A model generated the notes under the pieces. That model made no database searches. It was not told the DNA's origin and was given only the letters and a program-made list of their open reading frames with translations. The position numbers and the translations under genes were made by a program. A stretch of 33,729 bases of DNA, taken from Sphingobacterium sp. GTDB lineage: Bacteria; Bacteroidota; Bacteroidia; Sphingobacteriales; Sphingobacteriaceae. The stretch lies in NCBI GenBank assembly GCA_031277685.1, contig JAITLV010000062.1:1-33729 (forward strand), in the 5' to 3' direction. Shown here piece after piece: positions 1 through 8,553 of the stretch (the first letter of the stretch is position 1; each line of letters starts with the position of its first letter).

Positions 1-318
1 AGTGATTCTGCTGTTTGGAATGATAATTTTCTTTCAGAAGCGAGCCGGGCCATCAATTCGCCACGTATTCAGGTTTATTTTAACAATAGTACTAAAAATA
101 CGATGCAGACTGATACGACTAGGATTAAGTCAAAGAGCCTGACTGTTAAAGGGGACTATCGCGCTATCGTAGAATCTGTTGCAGAACTGGAGAAGATCAA
201 TACGCTAGGTTATCTGAGTACAGTGAATCTAAAATTTGATAATAGGCGTATTACAACCAATGAACGGAAAGTTATTGAAGGAGAGGTAGGTTTTAAGGTG
301 GAGATTGATAAACACTAA
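1..318 (+). CDS. 3' end of a gene, possibly PilO/GspM-like (partial)
   Basis: The frame is open from the first base to a TAA at 316-318, so this is the last 105 codons of a gene that starts outside the window; the internal ATG at 103 is unlikely to be the real start. The final 60 residues carry a pattern like the C-terminal ferredoxin-like domain of PilO/GspM inner-membrane assembly proteins: 'LTVKGDYRAIVESVAELE', then a short link, then alternating beta residues ending 'GEVGFKVEI'. That family supports type IV pili and type II secretion, which would fit the GspF and pseudopilin operon at 3684-9425, although that operon runs on the opposite strand. The homology is remote and judged by eye. 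The coding call is firm; the family call is tentative. Confidence 0.6.
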   Translation, partial: SDSAVWNDNFLSEASRAINSPRIQVYFNNSTKNTMQTDTTRIKSKSLTVKGDYRAIVESVAELEKINTLGYLSTVNLKFDNRRITTNERKVIEGEVGFKVEIDKH

Positions 319-351
319 TAGAAAATATTTGTTTACTTAACTATATAAATT

Positions 352-1218
352 ATGAAAGTTTTTTATTTTCTCCATAAACGAAAGCTTTTATTGCTTATTG
401 TTGCTCTTCTAAATTACGCCAACCTCATGGCACAAACACCGGTTAATGCCAAAGTCGATGCGGCGGGATGGAAACGAGTCGCTTATGTAAATAACATCGG
501 TGGAAGAGGGTTTGGAAAGATCAGTATTTTTACATCTGGAGGTAGCCAGGCTCCGAATTATCTTGACATCGAATGGTTTAAAGACTGGCTGAACACTGGT
601 GGTCTTACACTTAAAACGAATAGCGGCGCTGGTTATTGGAATGGGGCCCGTCTAACTTATGATCAGGATACAACGTTTATCGAGGTGAATTTTACAGCTG
701 CTATATCAGGTTTACAATTGCTAAGCGATACCTATGGCTGGAATACTGCTAAGCTCTATACTGGTGTATTACCCAATGGCAATGGAACCGTTCGGGCGGA
801 ATCTAAAGGGGGACGATTGAATGTTGGAGATCAGTTTTATGTAGCGCATAATGGGCGCGTTGGAATAGGTACTACTGTACCAAAGGAGACCTTATCTGTT
901 AATGGCAAGATTCGTGCCCATGAAATAAAAGTAGAGACAACAAATTGGCCAGATTATGTTTTTGCAAGTGATTATAAGCTAATGTCATTGGATAGTTTAG
1001 GGCATTATATTAAAAACAATGGGCATTTGCCAGACATTCCTACAGCTAAGGAAGTAGAGGCAAATGGGGTTCAGCTTGGCGAGATGGTGAAAAAATTACT
1101 TCAGAAAAACGAAGAACTGACACTTCATCTGATTGAGAAAAATAAGGAGATTGAGAGTCAAGGAAAACGTTTGGAAAATCTTGAAAAATTGATTGAAAAA
1201 CTCACAAAAGAAAAATAG
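352..1218 (+). CDS. Secreted fibre-like protein with conserved C-terminal stalk module
   Basis: A 288-residue protein with an N-terminal signal peptide (about residues 1-28, ending LMAQ). A variable beta-rich head covers about residues 30-165. The conserved C-terminal module follows: a 'GRVGIGT' turn, 'LSVNGKIRAHEIKVE', WPDYVF (199-204), 'NGHLPDIPTAKEVEANG', 'LGEMVKKLLQKNEELTLHLIE', then a charged coiled coil to the end. Proteins of this build are common in Bacteroidota and are often labelled tail-fibre-like; the glycine turns and coiled-coil tail suggest a trimeric fibre. No T9SS-type Ig-like sorting domain is visible. It is the first of four tandem paralogues and starts 33 bp after the preceding stop. 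Function unknown; a surface fibre or adhesin role is inferred. Confidence 0.85.
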   Translation: MKVFYFLHKRKLLLLIVALLNYANLMAQTPVNAKVDAAGWKRVAYVNNIGGRGFGKISIFTSGGSQAPNYLDIEWFKDWLNTGGLTLKTNSGAGYWNGARLTYDQDTTFIEVNFTAAISGLQLLSDTYGWNTAKLYTGVLPNGNGTVRAESKGGRLNVGDQFYVAHNGRVGIGTTVPKETLSVNGKIRAHEIKVETTNWPDYVFASDYKLMSLDSLGHYIKNNGHLPDIPTAKEVEANGVQLGEMVKKLLQKNEELTLHLIEKNKEIESQGKRLENLEKLIEKLTKEK

Positions 1219-1234
1219 TTTAAAGGAACAAAAA

Positions 1235-1951
1235 ATGCAAAATTCTAACATTAGAAAATGGTTGATCATTTTTCTCTTTGTATCACCATGTTTTATAAAG
1301 GCACAATCGACTTATCTTGAAGTTGTAGATACACGTAGTCAGCCGACCTTACCCAGTGAATACAATCGAGCTGCAAAATTTTCATTTAAAGAAAACGCGG
1401 CAATTGGCTTTCCTGAGCCAAGATATTCGACTATCATGGGAGTAAGAGGTTGGTGGAATGATGATTCGGGTGGTCCTGCCCACGAAATTGCTTTTACATT
1501 ATCGAAAGGTTTATACTATCGTGCAGGAACAATGGCAGGAGGTTGGAACAAATGGTGCAAAGTACTTATAGAAAATGTGAATGGAAATGTAGGAATTGGC
1601 GTTGATGCACCTCCAGAAAAGCTCTGTGTCGATGGTAAAATCTTAGCGAAAGAAATTAAGATAAAAACTGATGTTACTGTTCCAGATTATGTATTTGATC
1701 CAAGTTATAAGTTGCCTACATTATCAAGTATTGAAGAGTATGTAAAAAAGCATAGACATCTACCGGAAATTCCATCAGCATCCGATATTCAAAAGGATGG
1801 GGTTAATCTAACAGAAATGAATTTTGCATTATTAAAGAAGGTTGAAGAATTGACGCTTCATCTAATTGCAAAAGATAAGAAGATTGAAAGTCAAGAAGAT
1901 CGCTTGGCTAAGTTAGAGGAGCAGATTAAGAAGTTAATGGATACAAAATAA
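1235..1951 (+). CDS. Secreted fibre-like protein, paralogue 2
   Basis: I place the start at the ATG at 1235 (238 residues). The frame extends upstream to a TTG at 1193, but only from 1235 does the protein begin with a normal signal peptide (MQNSNIRKWLIIFLF...IKAQ), and an AAAGGAA tract lies about 10 bases upstream. The head (about residues 25-110) is rich in W and G and contains 'GGWNKWCKVLIEN', a sequence type seen in phage-tail-fibre-like heads. The C-terminal module contains GNVGIG, 'AKEIKIKTDVTVPDYVFDP', 'HRHLPEIPSA' and 'KKVEELTLHLIAK', then a coiled coil. It lacks the Trp that precedes PDYVF in most siblings and is closest to the product of 2896-3594. It lies 16 bp after the previous gene, probably in one operon. 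Confidence 0.85.
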   Translation: MQNSNIRKWLIIFLFVSPCFIKAQSTYLEVVDTRSQPTLPSEYNRAAKFSFKENAAIGFPEPRYSTIMGVRGWWNDDSGGPAHEIAFTLSKGLYYRAGTMAGGWNKWCKVLIENVNGNVGIGVDAPPEKLCVDGKILAKEIKIKTDVTVPDYVFDPSYKLPTLSSIEEYVKKHRHLPEIPSASDIQKDGVNLTEMNFALLKKVEELTLHLIAKDKKIESQEDRLAKLEEQIKKLMDTK

Positions 1952-2021
1952 CTTTGTTTTAACTTTTATCGAATAAATTGAATGCTATGTGTTGAGTTTA
2001 TTTGCTATAAATATACATATT

Positions 2022-2876
2022 ATGAAAAGTAGCGTATTATATCAATTTTTTTTAATAGTGATTTGCGTTCTCGGCATCTCACAGGCTATGGCGCAGACGT
2101 CCACATTTATCAAGCAAGTTAATGTAAATGTCACGACTAAAGTTGAATTGACTGATGCGAGTAATCAGCCTTTAAAGATAGGAGGGCTTTATCGTGTAAG
2201 GATGTCCGTGATTACTACAGGAACTAAGACAGGGATAGAATATTTGGCGTGGTATGACGCTCCTACGAGTACGTGGAAAATACGGCTGGTAACAGCTGCG
2301 GGACTGAGCTCAAATCATCCAATGTTAGAAGTAGAGAATAATGTCGTAAAGGTGTTTACGAATCATGCTAACATGTACGCTGTAAAAGTCTTTGTAGAGT
2401 TTTACGATACGGGTAATGGAAATACTGTTCCTTACCTTTTCGGCTCATCTTTTCAATGGCAACGCTATGGAGCTAATCTTTACTACATGGATGGCAAAGT
2501 AGGTATTGCGACAGACTCACCTAAAGAGTTACTTTCTGTCAATGGAAATATCCAGGCCAAAGAAATTAAAGTGACAACAACTACGGCTGACTGGCCTGAC
2601 TACGTCTTTGCAGGCGATTATCAATTGCCTACCCTCAAAGAAACGGCGAAGTTCATTGAGGAGAATAAGCATCTTCCTGGTGTTCCCAAAGCTGCAGAAA
2701 TTGAGAGAAATGGATTGTCACTAGGGGAAATGAATAAGATTTTGATGCAGAAAGTGGAAGAATTGACCCTTCATCTGATTGAAAAAGATAAACAGCTTGA
2801 TGAACAGAATAAGAGCTTAGGGGAAGTCCTAGAACGTCTAGAAAAATTAGAAAAAATCGTGGTAAATAAATTCTAA
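2022..2876 (+). CDS. Secreted fibre-like protein, paralogue 3
   Basis: The frame opens at a TTG at 1989, but the signal peptide (MKSSVLYQFFLIVICVLG...MAQ) begins at the ATG at 2022, giving 284 residues. The head (about residues 26-155) is beta-rich and unlike those of its neighbours. The C-terminal module is complete: 'GKVGIATDSPKELLSVNG', 'QAKEIKV', WPDYVF, 'NKHLPGVPKAAEIE', 'LGEMNKILMQKVEELTLHLIE', then a leucine- and glutamate-rich coiled coil. It lies 70 bp after the previous stop and 19 bp before the next gene. The exact molecular function is unknown; a fibre or adhesin is the likeliest role. Confidence 0.84.
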   Translation: MKSSVLYQFFLIVICVLGISQAMAQTSTFIKQVNVNVTTKVELTDASNQPLKIGGLYRVRMSVITTGTKTGIEYLAWYDAPTSTWKIRLVTAAGLSSNHPMLEVENNVVKVFTNHANMYAVKVFVEFYDTGNGNTVPYLFGSSFQWQRYGANLYYMDGKVGIATDSPKELLSVNGNIQAKEIKVTTTTADWPDYVFAGDYQLPTLKETAKFIEENKHLPGVPKAAEIERNGLSLGEMNKILMQKVEELTLHLIEKDKQLDEQNKSLGEVLERLEKLEKIVVNKF

Positions 2877-2895
2877 CAATTTAAAAAAACTGATT

Positions 2896-3594
2896 ATGAA
2901 CGCAAATAGATTCTATGCGATTTTCGCGATTACAACTTTTTTCAGTTGTCTATTAAATATTGCTACTGTTCTGTCCCAAAATGTTTACCCAACGGCAAAA
3001 GGAACCAATGTTAAAATTGATGGTGGAGCCATAGATTATGCTGCTCCGGTTACTACTGGCGGCTGGGCTAGGGGGATACGATTTTATAATTCAGATATGT
3101 CAACCCATTTTTTTGGAATGGGTATGCTGGGTTCAGCAAATTTGCCGACAAGATTTTATATGGGATTTCATGCACAATCTCCATGGGAGAGTCAGCTAGG
3201 GCTGCATATTTTGGCAAATGGCAATGTCGGGGTTGGTATAACAAATCCTTTAGCTCGTTTGGCCGTGAATGGAAATATTCTTGCCAAAGAAATTAAAATA
3301 AAAACTGATATAACCGTCCCAGACTATGTTTTCGATCCTAATTATCAACTTCCTTCTCTATCTAGTATTGAAGATTATGTAAAAAAGCATAGACATTTAC
3401 CAGAGATCCCCTCAGCAAATGAAATTCAGAAAGACGGGGTTGATTTAACCGCAATGAATCTGGCATTGCTTAAAAAGGTTGAAGAATTGACGCTACATTT
3501 GATTGCCAAAGAAAAGGAAATTGACGAATTGAAGGAAACGCAAAGGATTAGTTTGCAAGAACTTTCTGAACGGTTGAATAAACTGGAAAAGTGA
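2896..3594 (+). CDS. Secreted fibre-like protein, paralogue 4
   Basis: A 232-residue protein. Signal peptide about residues 1-28 (...TVLSQ); short head about 30-105; then the family module with 'GNVGVGITNP', 'LAKEIKIKTDITVPDYVFDP', 'HRHLPEIPSANEIQKDG' and 'KKVEELTLHLIAKEKEID', ending in a coiled coil. Its C-terminal half is nearly the same as that of 1235-1951 while the heads differ, so head exchange on a common stalk is likely. It is the last gene of the first fibre cluster and is followed by a strong inverted repeat facing a convergent gene. Confidence 0.84.
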   Translation: MNANRFYAIFAITTFFSCLLNIATVLSQNVYPTAKGTNVKIDGGAIDYAAPVTTGGWARGIRFYNSDMSTHFFGMGMLGSANLPTRFYMGFHAQSPWESQLGLHILANGNVGVGITNPLARLAVNGNILAKEIKIKTDITVPDYVFDPNYQLPSLSSIEDYVKKHRHLPEIPSANEIQKDGVDLTAMNLALLKKVEELTLHLIAKEKEIDELKETQRISLQELSERLNKLEK

Positions 3595-3618
3595 TAAATG
3601 AGAGTGTGATGTCAGGTA

Positions 3619-3662
3619 AACAACAAGGCGTGAATTATCCCAATTATATACGCCTTGTTGTT
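3619..3662. terminator. Bidirectional rho-independent terminator-like hairpin
   Basis: AACAACAAGGCGT (3619-3631) pairs perfectly with ACGCCTTGTTGTT (3650-3662), a 13-bp stem with an 18-base loop. It lies between the stop of the plus-strand fibre gene (3594) and the stop of the minus-strand fibre gene (3684), where a shared terminator is expected. The flanking T-rich stretch on the plus strand is broken by a C, so the T-tract is imperfect. Confidence 0.65.
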
Positions 3663-3683
3663 ATTCTTTATTACAAATTTATT

Positions 3684-4609
3684 CTACTTTTCCCCTTTTT
3701 TTAAAGCACAGACTTCCTCTTTTAATTCCTTAATTTCTTTGTTCTGTTGGATAAGATATAACGTCATTTCTTCGATTTTTTGTAGCAGTTGACGGTTTAG
3801 TTCACCCAGTGCAACACCATTTTGAGCAGCCTCTTTCGCCGGAGCTATATTTGGCAGATGTTTATTGTTTTTGACAAAATGCTCAAGTTCCTCTAATGGT
3901 ATGAGTGGATGATTTTCTTCAAATACATAGTCAGGCCAGGGGCCAGCTTCAACCTTAATTTCTTGCGCTCTAATTTTTCCGGCAACTGAGAGTCTTTCAG
4001 TTGGTGTAGGCGTTCCTATGCCGACATAACCGTTTGCTGTAGCTTTAATAGCGAGATTGCCTTCAGAAGACATATAGTTATTACCAACAATAAGATCCCA
4101 ATCGTAGGTCATAGGAAGTAATTTTATGGAGAGTGGGTTCGGTTCATTTCCGGTTATAGGTGTTGCGTATTTATTATAGCCCATATTGAAGTTAATCGAA
4201 CGAATTTTTATTAATACATTTAACTCCGTATCTAAACCTAATGTATTGATAGCCCTGACCCGAAAGGCTTTGGTGTTTGGATTGTGGTCAACTGTGAAAT
4301 TCACGCCACCAGCTGTATATGTATTGTTATTTACGCGGCCCGCTTCTTGCCATCTAGCCCCATTGGCATGTGTGGAAGAGGCTATGTGTGTTGCCGCTGC
4401 AGCAATATTGTTGCGTGTGTAAGCGATAGAAATCTCATAATATCCCGAGGCTCCAACAGCTATTGGCTTTGCGGATGCGAACTCGATAAAATCACCCACT
4501 TTAAAATCCGCGGGAAAGGTTACGGTTGTCTGAAAATAATCATTTGCGCTCTGGGCTTTGACGGAGTAACTAAACAGAGCAGGATAAAAGATAAAATAAA
4601 CTTGTTCAT
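3684..4609 (-). pseudogene. Fibre-like gene with a frameshift inside its signal peptide
   Basis: From the ATG at 4609-4607 the frame encodes a signal-peptide start, MNKFILSFILLCLVTPSK, then runs off into a TAA after 29 codons. The rest of the protein is intact but in another frame, from 'KAQSANDYFQTTV' to the stop at 3684-3686. Adding one base to the AAA run at 4557-4559 (read on the minus strand) would restore a signal peptide ending SKAQ, followed by the full mature protein. The body has the family module: 'GYVGIGTPTPTERLSV', 'AQEIKVE', WPDYVF, 'NKHLPNIAPAKE', 'LGELNRQLLQKIEEMTLYLIQ', then a coiled coil. The only start in the body frame is a GTG at 4499, which gives no signal peptide. The gene begins 17 bp after gspF, so it is the last cistron of the secretion-like operon. 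It could be a true mutation, a recent inactivation or a sequencing error. Confidence 0.8.
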
Positions 4610-4626
4610 AAAATATTTATATGTGG

Positions 4627-5778
4627 TTAAAAACTATTGCTCATCTGGAACATGGGTAAATACATGGCAATCAAAATTAATCCAACAACCAGCCCCAGAA
4701 AGATTATGATAAAGGGTTCCAATAGGCTAGATAGGGTAGAGGTTTTATATTCAACCTCTTCCGTAAGTTGCGTAGCGATCTTTTCAAAGAAAAAATCCAA
4801 GCGGTTAACCTCTTCACCGACCCGGATCAACTGGACTGTTTTGGCCGGATAGAACGGATATTTAGCCAGTGCTGTATGTAATGATTCCCCTTGTAAAATT
4901 TCCTTTTCGGCACCTTCCAATGAATGGGCAATGGGGTAGAAATCGGTCATCTGCTGCACCAGCTGAATGGATTGCAACAAAGGGGTATTGGTACTGACCA
5001 ATAGACGCATGGTATTGGCAAAACGGGCCAGATGCACCTTACGGATAATATCACCAAACAGTGGTAGTCTGAGCATTATTTTTGAGGACCACCTGCGCCA
5101 CCAGAGCTGTTTGCGGTTTAAGCGTATAAAAATAACCAGAATAATGATTGCCATAACTCCCCACCAAAATGTCCTGTCCATAAATTGGGATACTTTCAGA
5201 ATAAAAGCTGTAATGGCAGGTAACTCGCCACCAAAACGGGTAAAGATATCCGAGAACATCGGTACCACAAATTTGAGCATAAACAGGACAGCCCCGACTG
5301 AGGTGCTCAATACAATGACAGGGTAGGTGAGTGCAGAGATAATCTTGCGACGCTGGCCGATCTTACTCTTGTAAAATAACGCCAGTTCTTTCATGACTTC
5401 GCCAAGCTTGCCCGTTTCTTCTCCGATCCGTAAACTGAAAAATTCATAATTGCTGAATTTGTCACTTTTTCGGATTGCATCCGAGAGACTGTCCCCGACA
5501 AGTACATTGGCTTTGATCTCCTGAAAAAGCTTATTATCCTTACTGTTTTTTTGATCTAAAAGTATCAAGTCAAAAGCCGTCTTAAGATCCACCCCCGACA
5601 ATAACAGCGTGCTGAATTCTACATAAAACTCTTCCTTTTTCTTATCTGGAAGTTGTGTACTGCCAAAGCTGATATCCTTGCTCAAAAAAGCGGTTAAGCC
5701 ACCTGACTCCGCTTTATTTTGCTGCGGTTTGGGAGCTTCGGGTTTTTTCTTATATTTTGATATATCGATTGATGGCAT
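4627..5778 (-). CDS. gspF: GspF/PilC-family inner-membrane protein of a type II secretion or type IV pilus-like system
   Basis: A 383-residue protein with two T2SSF domains in tandem, at about residues 50-170 and 250-370. Hydrophobic segments lie at about 150-178 (LTYPVIVLSTSVGAVLF), 205-222 (WWGVMAIIILVIF) and 350-378 (FIIIFLGLVVGLILIAMYLPMF), which is the usual three-helix topology. Signature pieces such as 'LLLSGVDLKTAFDLI', 'GDSLSDAI', 'RIGEETGKL' and 'VGEEVNRLDFFFEKIA' are typical of GspF/PilC. The family forms the inner-membrane platform that couples the assembly ATPase to the growing pseudopilus. No ATPase or secretin gene is inside this window, so they must lie elsewhere if the system works. 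It starts 14 bp after the pseudopilin gene, in the same operon. Confidence 0.93.
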   Translation of the reverse strand: MPSIDISKYKKKPEAPKPQQNKAESGGLTAFLSKDISFGSTQLPDKKKEEFYVEFSTLLLSGVDLKTAFDLILLDQKNSKDNKLFQEIKANVLVGDSLSDAIRKSDKFSNYEFFSLRIGEETGKLGEVMKELALFYKSKIGQRRKIISALTYPVIVLSTSVGAVLFMLKFVVPMFSDIFTRFGGELPAITAFILKVSQFMDRTFWWGVMAIIILVIFIRLNRKQLWWRRWSSKIMLRLPLFGDIIRKVHLARFANTMRLLVSTNTPLLQSIQLVQQMTDFYPIAHSLEGAEKEILQGESLHTALAKYPFYPAKTVQLIRVGEEVNRLDFFFEKIATQLTEEVEYKTSTLSSLLEPFIIIFLGLVVGLILIAMYLPMFQMSNSF

Positions 5779-5792
5779 GGTGTAAAAGGTTT

Positions 5793-6287
5793 TTAATCAT
5801 TGCTGAAAAGCTCAGGCTGCATTAACTGCTGTGCCGCGTACGTTTTATGATAATCAAATTGATGTTCTTTCTGTTCAAATTTAACCCTGAGACTGAGATG
5901 ATCTGTTAGATCAGGTAAAGGCAGATTTTCCAGTCGGGGCCTGGTATCGTAGTCGACCGTCCGGATTAAAAAAGTATCCCTGTGATGATCATATTGATTT
6001 CGTATGATATATGCTGGATCAAATTGATAGCTGATATTACCTTTTTCTGTGCTGCAGATCAGACCATCATTTGTCGTTTTTAACCATATGGCACGGTCCA
6101 CATCCTGTTGTATCAGGTGTTTAAATAAACTATAGGAAAAGCGTTCCTGTCGTTGCTGCTGCTGGCGGATAAAAAGCTGCTGGAAATACTGGAACATGTA
6201 GAAAGCCATTCCGATGCTAATGGCTGAAATAAGCATCGCAACGGTCATTTCCATCAATGTAAATGCCTTTAGTTTTGGATTTTTCAT
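5793..6287 (-). CDS. Pseudopilin-like protein (GspJ/GspH type)
   Basis: A 164-residue protein with a class III prepilin signal at its N-terminus: basic leader MKNPKLKA, then F9-T-L-M-E13 and a hydrophobic helix to about residue 35. Predicted prepilin-peptidase cleavage is between A8 and F9, with the conserved Glu at +5. The remaining 125 residues are a soluble domain with beta character. Its ATG overlaps the stop of the upstream pseudopilin gene (ATGA), so the two are probably translationally coupled. Size and order relative to its neighbours fit a minor pseudopilin such as GspJ, but the soluble part is too divergent to name it firmly. Confidence 0.85.
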   Translation of the reverse strand: MKNPKLKAFTLMEMTVAMLISAISIGMAFYMFQYFQQLFIRQQQQRQERFSYSLFKHLIQQDVDRAIWLKTTNDGLICSTEKGNISYQFDPAYIIRNQYDHHRDTFLIRTVDYDTRPRLENLPLPDLTDHLSLRVKFEQKEHQFDYHKTYAAQQLMQPELFSND

Positions 6288-6664
6288 CGCTGACCTCCAT
6301 CTTCATTTCTGTTTTCGATATAGCGTACCAGGCTATCTGTTCTATTATTATCTTCTGGATGCATCGTATAAATGACCAACCGTAACCGATCCGGATATGC
6401 AGCAACCGTAGAAACTGCATAGGAGAGCCGTATACTGTCCTGAAGTTTTTCTCCCGTCGAATCATCTCCAAAACCTGCTGTTTCCAGTTCATGACTCCAA
6501 GAAGCCATCATTTCATCTGTATTTTTGCGCGTTTCGCTCCTGGAGGCTTTGGTGATATTAACAAAAATCAAAAGGCCGATTCCAAATACAATCAGGATAA
6601 TGACCATGGACACTAGCGTTTCTACCAAAGAAGAGGCTTTGATTTTTATTTTTTTAGCCGCCAT
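6284..6664 (-). CDS. Pseudopilin-like protein (GspI type)
   Basis: A 126-residue protein if it starts at the ATG at 6664; an in-frame ATG two codons upstream (6670) is also possible. After the basic stretch MAAKKIKIKA it has S11-S-L-V-E15-T-L-V-S and a hydrophobic helix, which is a prepilin N-terminus with Glu at +5 but Ser rather than Phe at +1. The short soluble part ends 'YIENRNEDGGQR'. It overlaps both the gene before it (stop at 6654) and the pseudopilin gene after it (ATGA), giving a tightly packed pseudopilin set. A GspI-like minor pseudopilin is the likeliest identity. Confidence 0.8.
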   Translation of the reverse strand: MAAKKIKIKASSLVETLVSMVIILIVFGIGLLIFVNITKASRSETRKNTDEMMASWSHELETAGFGDDSTGEKLQDSIRLSYAVSTVAAYPDRLRLVIYTMHPEDNNRTDSLVRYIENRNEDGGQR

Positions 6665-7904
6665 AAGCATACCATTTTAGCGGTTTATTGATCAGTTTCT
6701 TGGGATCCGAAAGCACTAAAAATGAGCGCAAAAAATGAGGGGATAGTTTACCCTGGTCAAATTTGATATTGACCAAAAAGTTCTCATACATGGATGACGG
6801 ACTTTTGTATAAAAAACGGTAGCAAGCCGTACGTCCATAAACTTGCATCCCCTTGCTATAGTCCAGCAAGCCATAGACAATCAAATCACCCTGGATCAGG
6901 CAGTCTTTACCAAAGCTGGCTGCTGCAGGCATATCCGAGCGTTTCGGTTCGTATAAGAGTACGGTACCGAGTACTTTACAGTTGTTTCCTATACGCATGC
7001 TTATCTTGCTGCCATCCTCTCCAATGACAGCTGCCGTGGATGGATAGTCGAGTATCACATCATCTTCAAGAATCAGGGAGTCCCGAGCAAAAAATTGAGC
7101 CGATCCACTAAATCCCTTTTCAATACGGATACAAGGGGCTATAACGATTACATCCTGTAATATTACACCAGCTGGTATGGTTATCGTCGTATCCGAGACC
7201 AATTGAATATTTCCCAAAAGACTGTCGCTGAGCTGTGATGCACCAGCTATCAATCTGTATTTTGCTGTTTTATGATGGAATGGGTTTTTTGCAGTAGATC
7301 CAGTTGGCAAAATTGTCTGGATTGTACTGTCCCGTTTTATGAGTGCCTGGAGGTAATTCAGCCGGTCGCTATTGAGCGCCTGCATCTGGCGGTCACTGTC
7401 TTTGCTTTTTCCTTCAATAATTTTCTCATTCCCTTTGAAATATTCACCATCCACATAAGAAGGACGGATACCGGATTTGGGCAGGAAAGCAACACCTTTG
7501 ATGACCGTTTCTCCACTTACGGATACAGGCCTGTCCTCATCAGTGATATAGAGTGCAGTCGTGTCTGCTGTCACAGCCCCCAAAAGCGCATTTTTAAGCA
7601 ACGAGTCCTGTTGCATATGCGCGCGTACGATTGCAATATCGTATAATCCCCACCGATATCTGGATATATAAACGGAATCACCCGCCTGCAAGACATTGGT
7701 CAGTGTACTATCCTGCACATAAGGGAAATTTCTGGAGCTGACCAAGCTAAATCCCGCTTCCACCTGTTGTCGTATTTTTTCCTTTCGCGTGAATCTTGCA
7801 TCCAGATCACGATAGAAAAAAGCCAGATAGATCAAACTTCCCAAAAGTATCGTTACAATAAGGGAGATGACCAATACCAGATATAGTGCCGCTGCCTTGA
7901 GCAT
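6654..7904 (-). CDS. Large membrane-anchored beta-helix protein with a pilin-like N-terminus (possible GspK counterpart)
   Basis: A 416-residue protein. Residues 1-30 (MLKAAALYLVLVISLIVTIL...) form one hydrophobic helix after a minimal leader, resembling the N-terminus of GspK or of a tip pseudopilin but lacking the Glu at +5. This is followed by a helical linker and, from about residue 215 to 370, by short repeating beta units rich in I, V, G and D ('ITIPAGVILQDVIVIAP', 'SLILEDDVILDYP', 'KVLGTVLLYEP', 'CLIQGDLIVYG') that suggest a right-handed beta-helix like bactofilins or polymer-type folds. GspK is normally the large pseudopilin that lacks Glu5, so its position and size fit, but the body does not look like classical GspK. 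It lies 10 bp after the MORN gene and overlaps the GspI-like gene. Confidence 0.75.
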   Translation of the reverse strand: MLKAAALYLVLVISLIVTILLGSLIYLAFFYRDLDARFTRKEKIRQQVEAGFSLVSSRNFPYVQDSTLTNVLQAGDSVYISRYRWGLYDIAIVRAHMQQDSLLKNALLGAVTADTTALYITDEDRPVSVSGETVIKGVAFLPKSGIRPSYVDGEYFKGNEKIIEGKSKDSDRQMQALNSDRLNYLQALIKRDSTIQTILPTGSTAKNPFHHKTAKYRLIAGASQLSDSLLGNIQLVSDTTITIPAGVILQDVIVIAPCIRIEKGFSGSAQFFARDSLILEDDVILDYPSTAAVIGEDGSKISMRIGNNCKVLGTVLLYEPKRSDMPAAASFGKDCLIQGDLIVYGLLDYSKGMQVYGRTACYRFLYKSPSSMYENFLVNIKFDQGKLSPHFLRSFLVLSDPKKLINKPLKWYAYGG

Positions 7905-7914
7905 TATTTTAGAT

Positions 7915-8553
7915 TTAAGGAGTAACCGGTTGAGGCTGGTTATCTTTCTTTTTAAACCATTTATTGATCTGGTCGCCGATCAATTTTCCAGTTTTTCGGA
8001 AAATACTATTTCCCTGATAATCTTCTTTTGTGATTTCCTGACCCTGGTTAAAATATTGATAATTGATCTTATCTTTCTCCCGATTTTCGATGACACCATG
8101 CATTTTCCCATCTTTTAGATAGCCCCGTTGAATCCAGTCCCCCTGTTCATTGTAGCGTATAAAAGGACCTTCTTCGATATTCGCCATCCATTGAGACTCA
8201 CTTTTCAGATTGCCATTGGTATGCCAGTGGCGCCATACACCTTGTTTTAATCCTTTTACATAAAGGCCCTGCTCGGATAAGTTTCTATTTGAAAAGTATT
8301 TTGTAAACTGTCCATTCAGTAGTTTACCCGAATAGCCACCCATTGTTTTGTGGAGCTGATTGCTTTCATACCAGGTATAAGTCTTGTCACTGTTAGGACT
8401 TATTTTGATGTTTTCTGCATATAAAATAACTTTGCTGCTATCATCCCCCAAAATGGTGAAACGTCTGAAAATAGCCAGTTCCTTCACCTGTGCCATGCCA
8501 GGGATTGAAGCAATCAGAAAAAAGAAAATAGGAAGTAGTTGTCTAATTGCCAT
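7915..8553 (-). CDS. Secreted MORN-repeat-like (YwqK-type) protein
   Basis: I place the start at the ATG at 8553, whose signal peptide MAIRQLLPIFFFLIASIPGMAQ is clean, rather than at the longer ATG at 8580. The chosen start overlaps the end of the upstream gene, consistent with coupling. The mature part (about 190 residues) has repeated units of the MORN-variant type: 'GLYVKGLKQGVWRHWHTNG', 'EEGPFIRYNEQGDWIQRGYLKDGKMHG'. YwqK-type proteins are often filed under toxin-antitoxin systems, but in Bacteroidota they are widespread and mostly of unknown role; nothing here indicates a toxin. Its place inside a secretion-like operon suggests an envelope accessory role. Confidence 0.8.
   Translation of the reverse strand: MAIRQLLPIFFFLIASIPGMAQVKELAIFRRFTILGDDSSKVILYAENIKISPNSDKTYTWYESNQLHKTMGGYSGKLLNGQFTKYFSNRNLSEQGLYVKGLKQGVWRHWHTNGNLKSESQWMANIEEGPFIRYNEQGDWIQRGYLKDGKMHGVIENREKDKINYQYFNQGQEITKEDYQGNSIFRKTGKLIGDQINKWFKKKDNQPQPVTP

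Noticed and set aside
4186..4709. Plus-strand reading frames opposite the frameshifted fibre gene
   Set aside because: They lie antisense to a clear fibre-family coding sequence, have no recognisable features and are shadows of it.
7915..8553. MORN/YwqK-type gene as a toxin-antitoxin component
   Set aside because: The label is inherited from database names; the gene lies in a secretion-like operon and has no partner or toxin motif.
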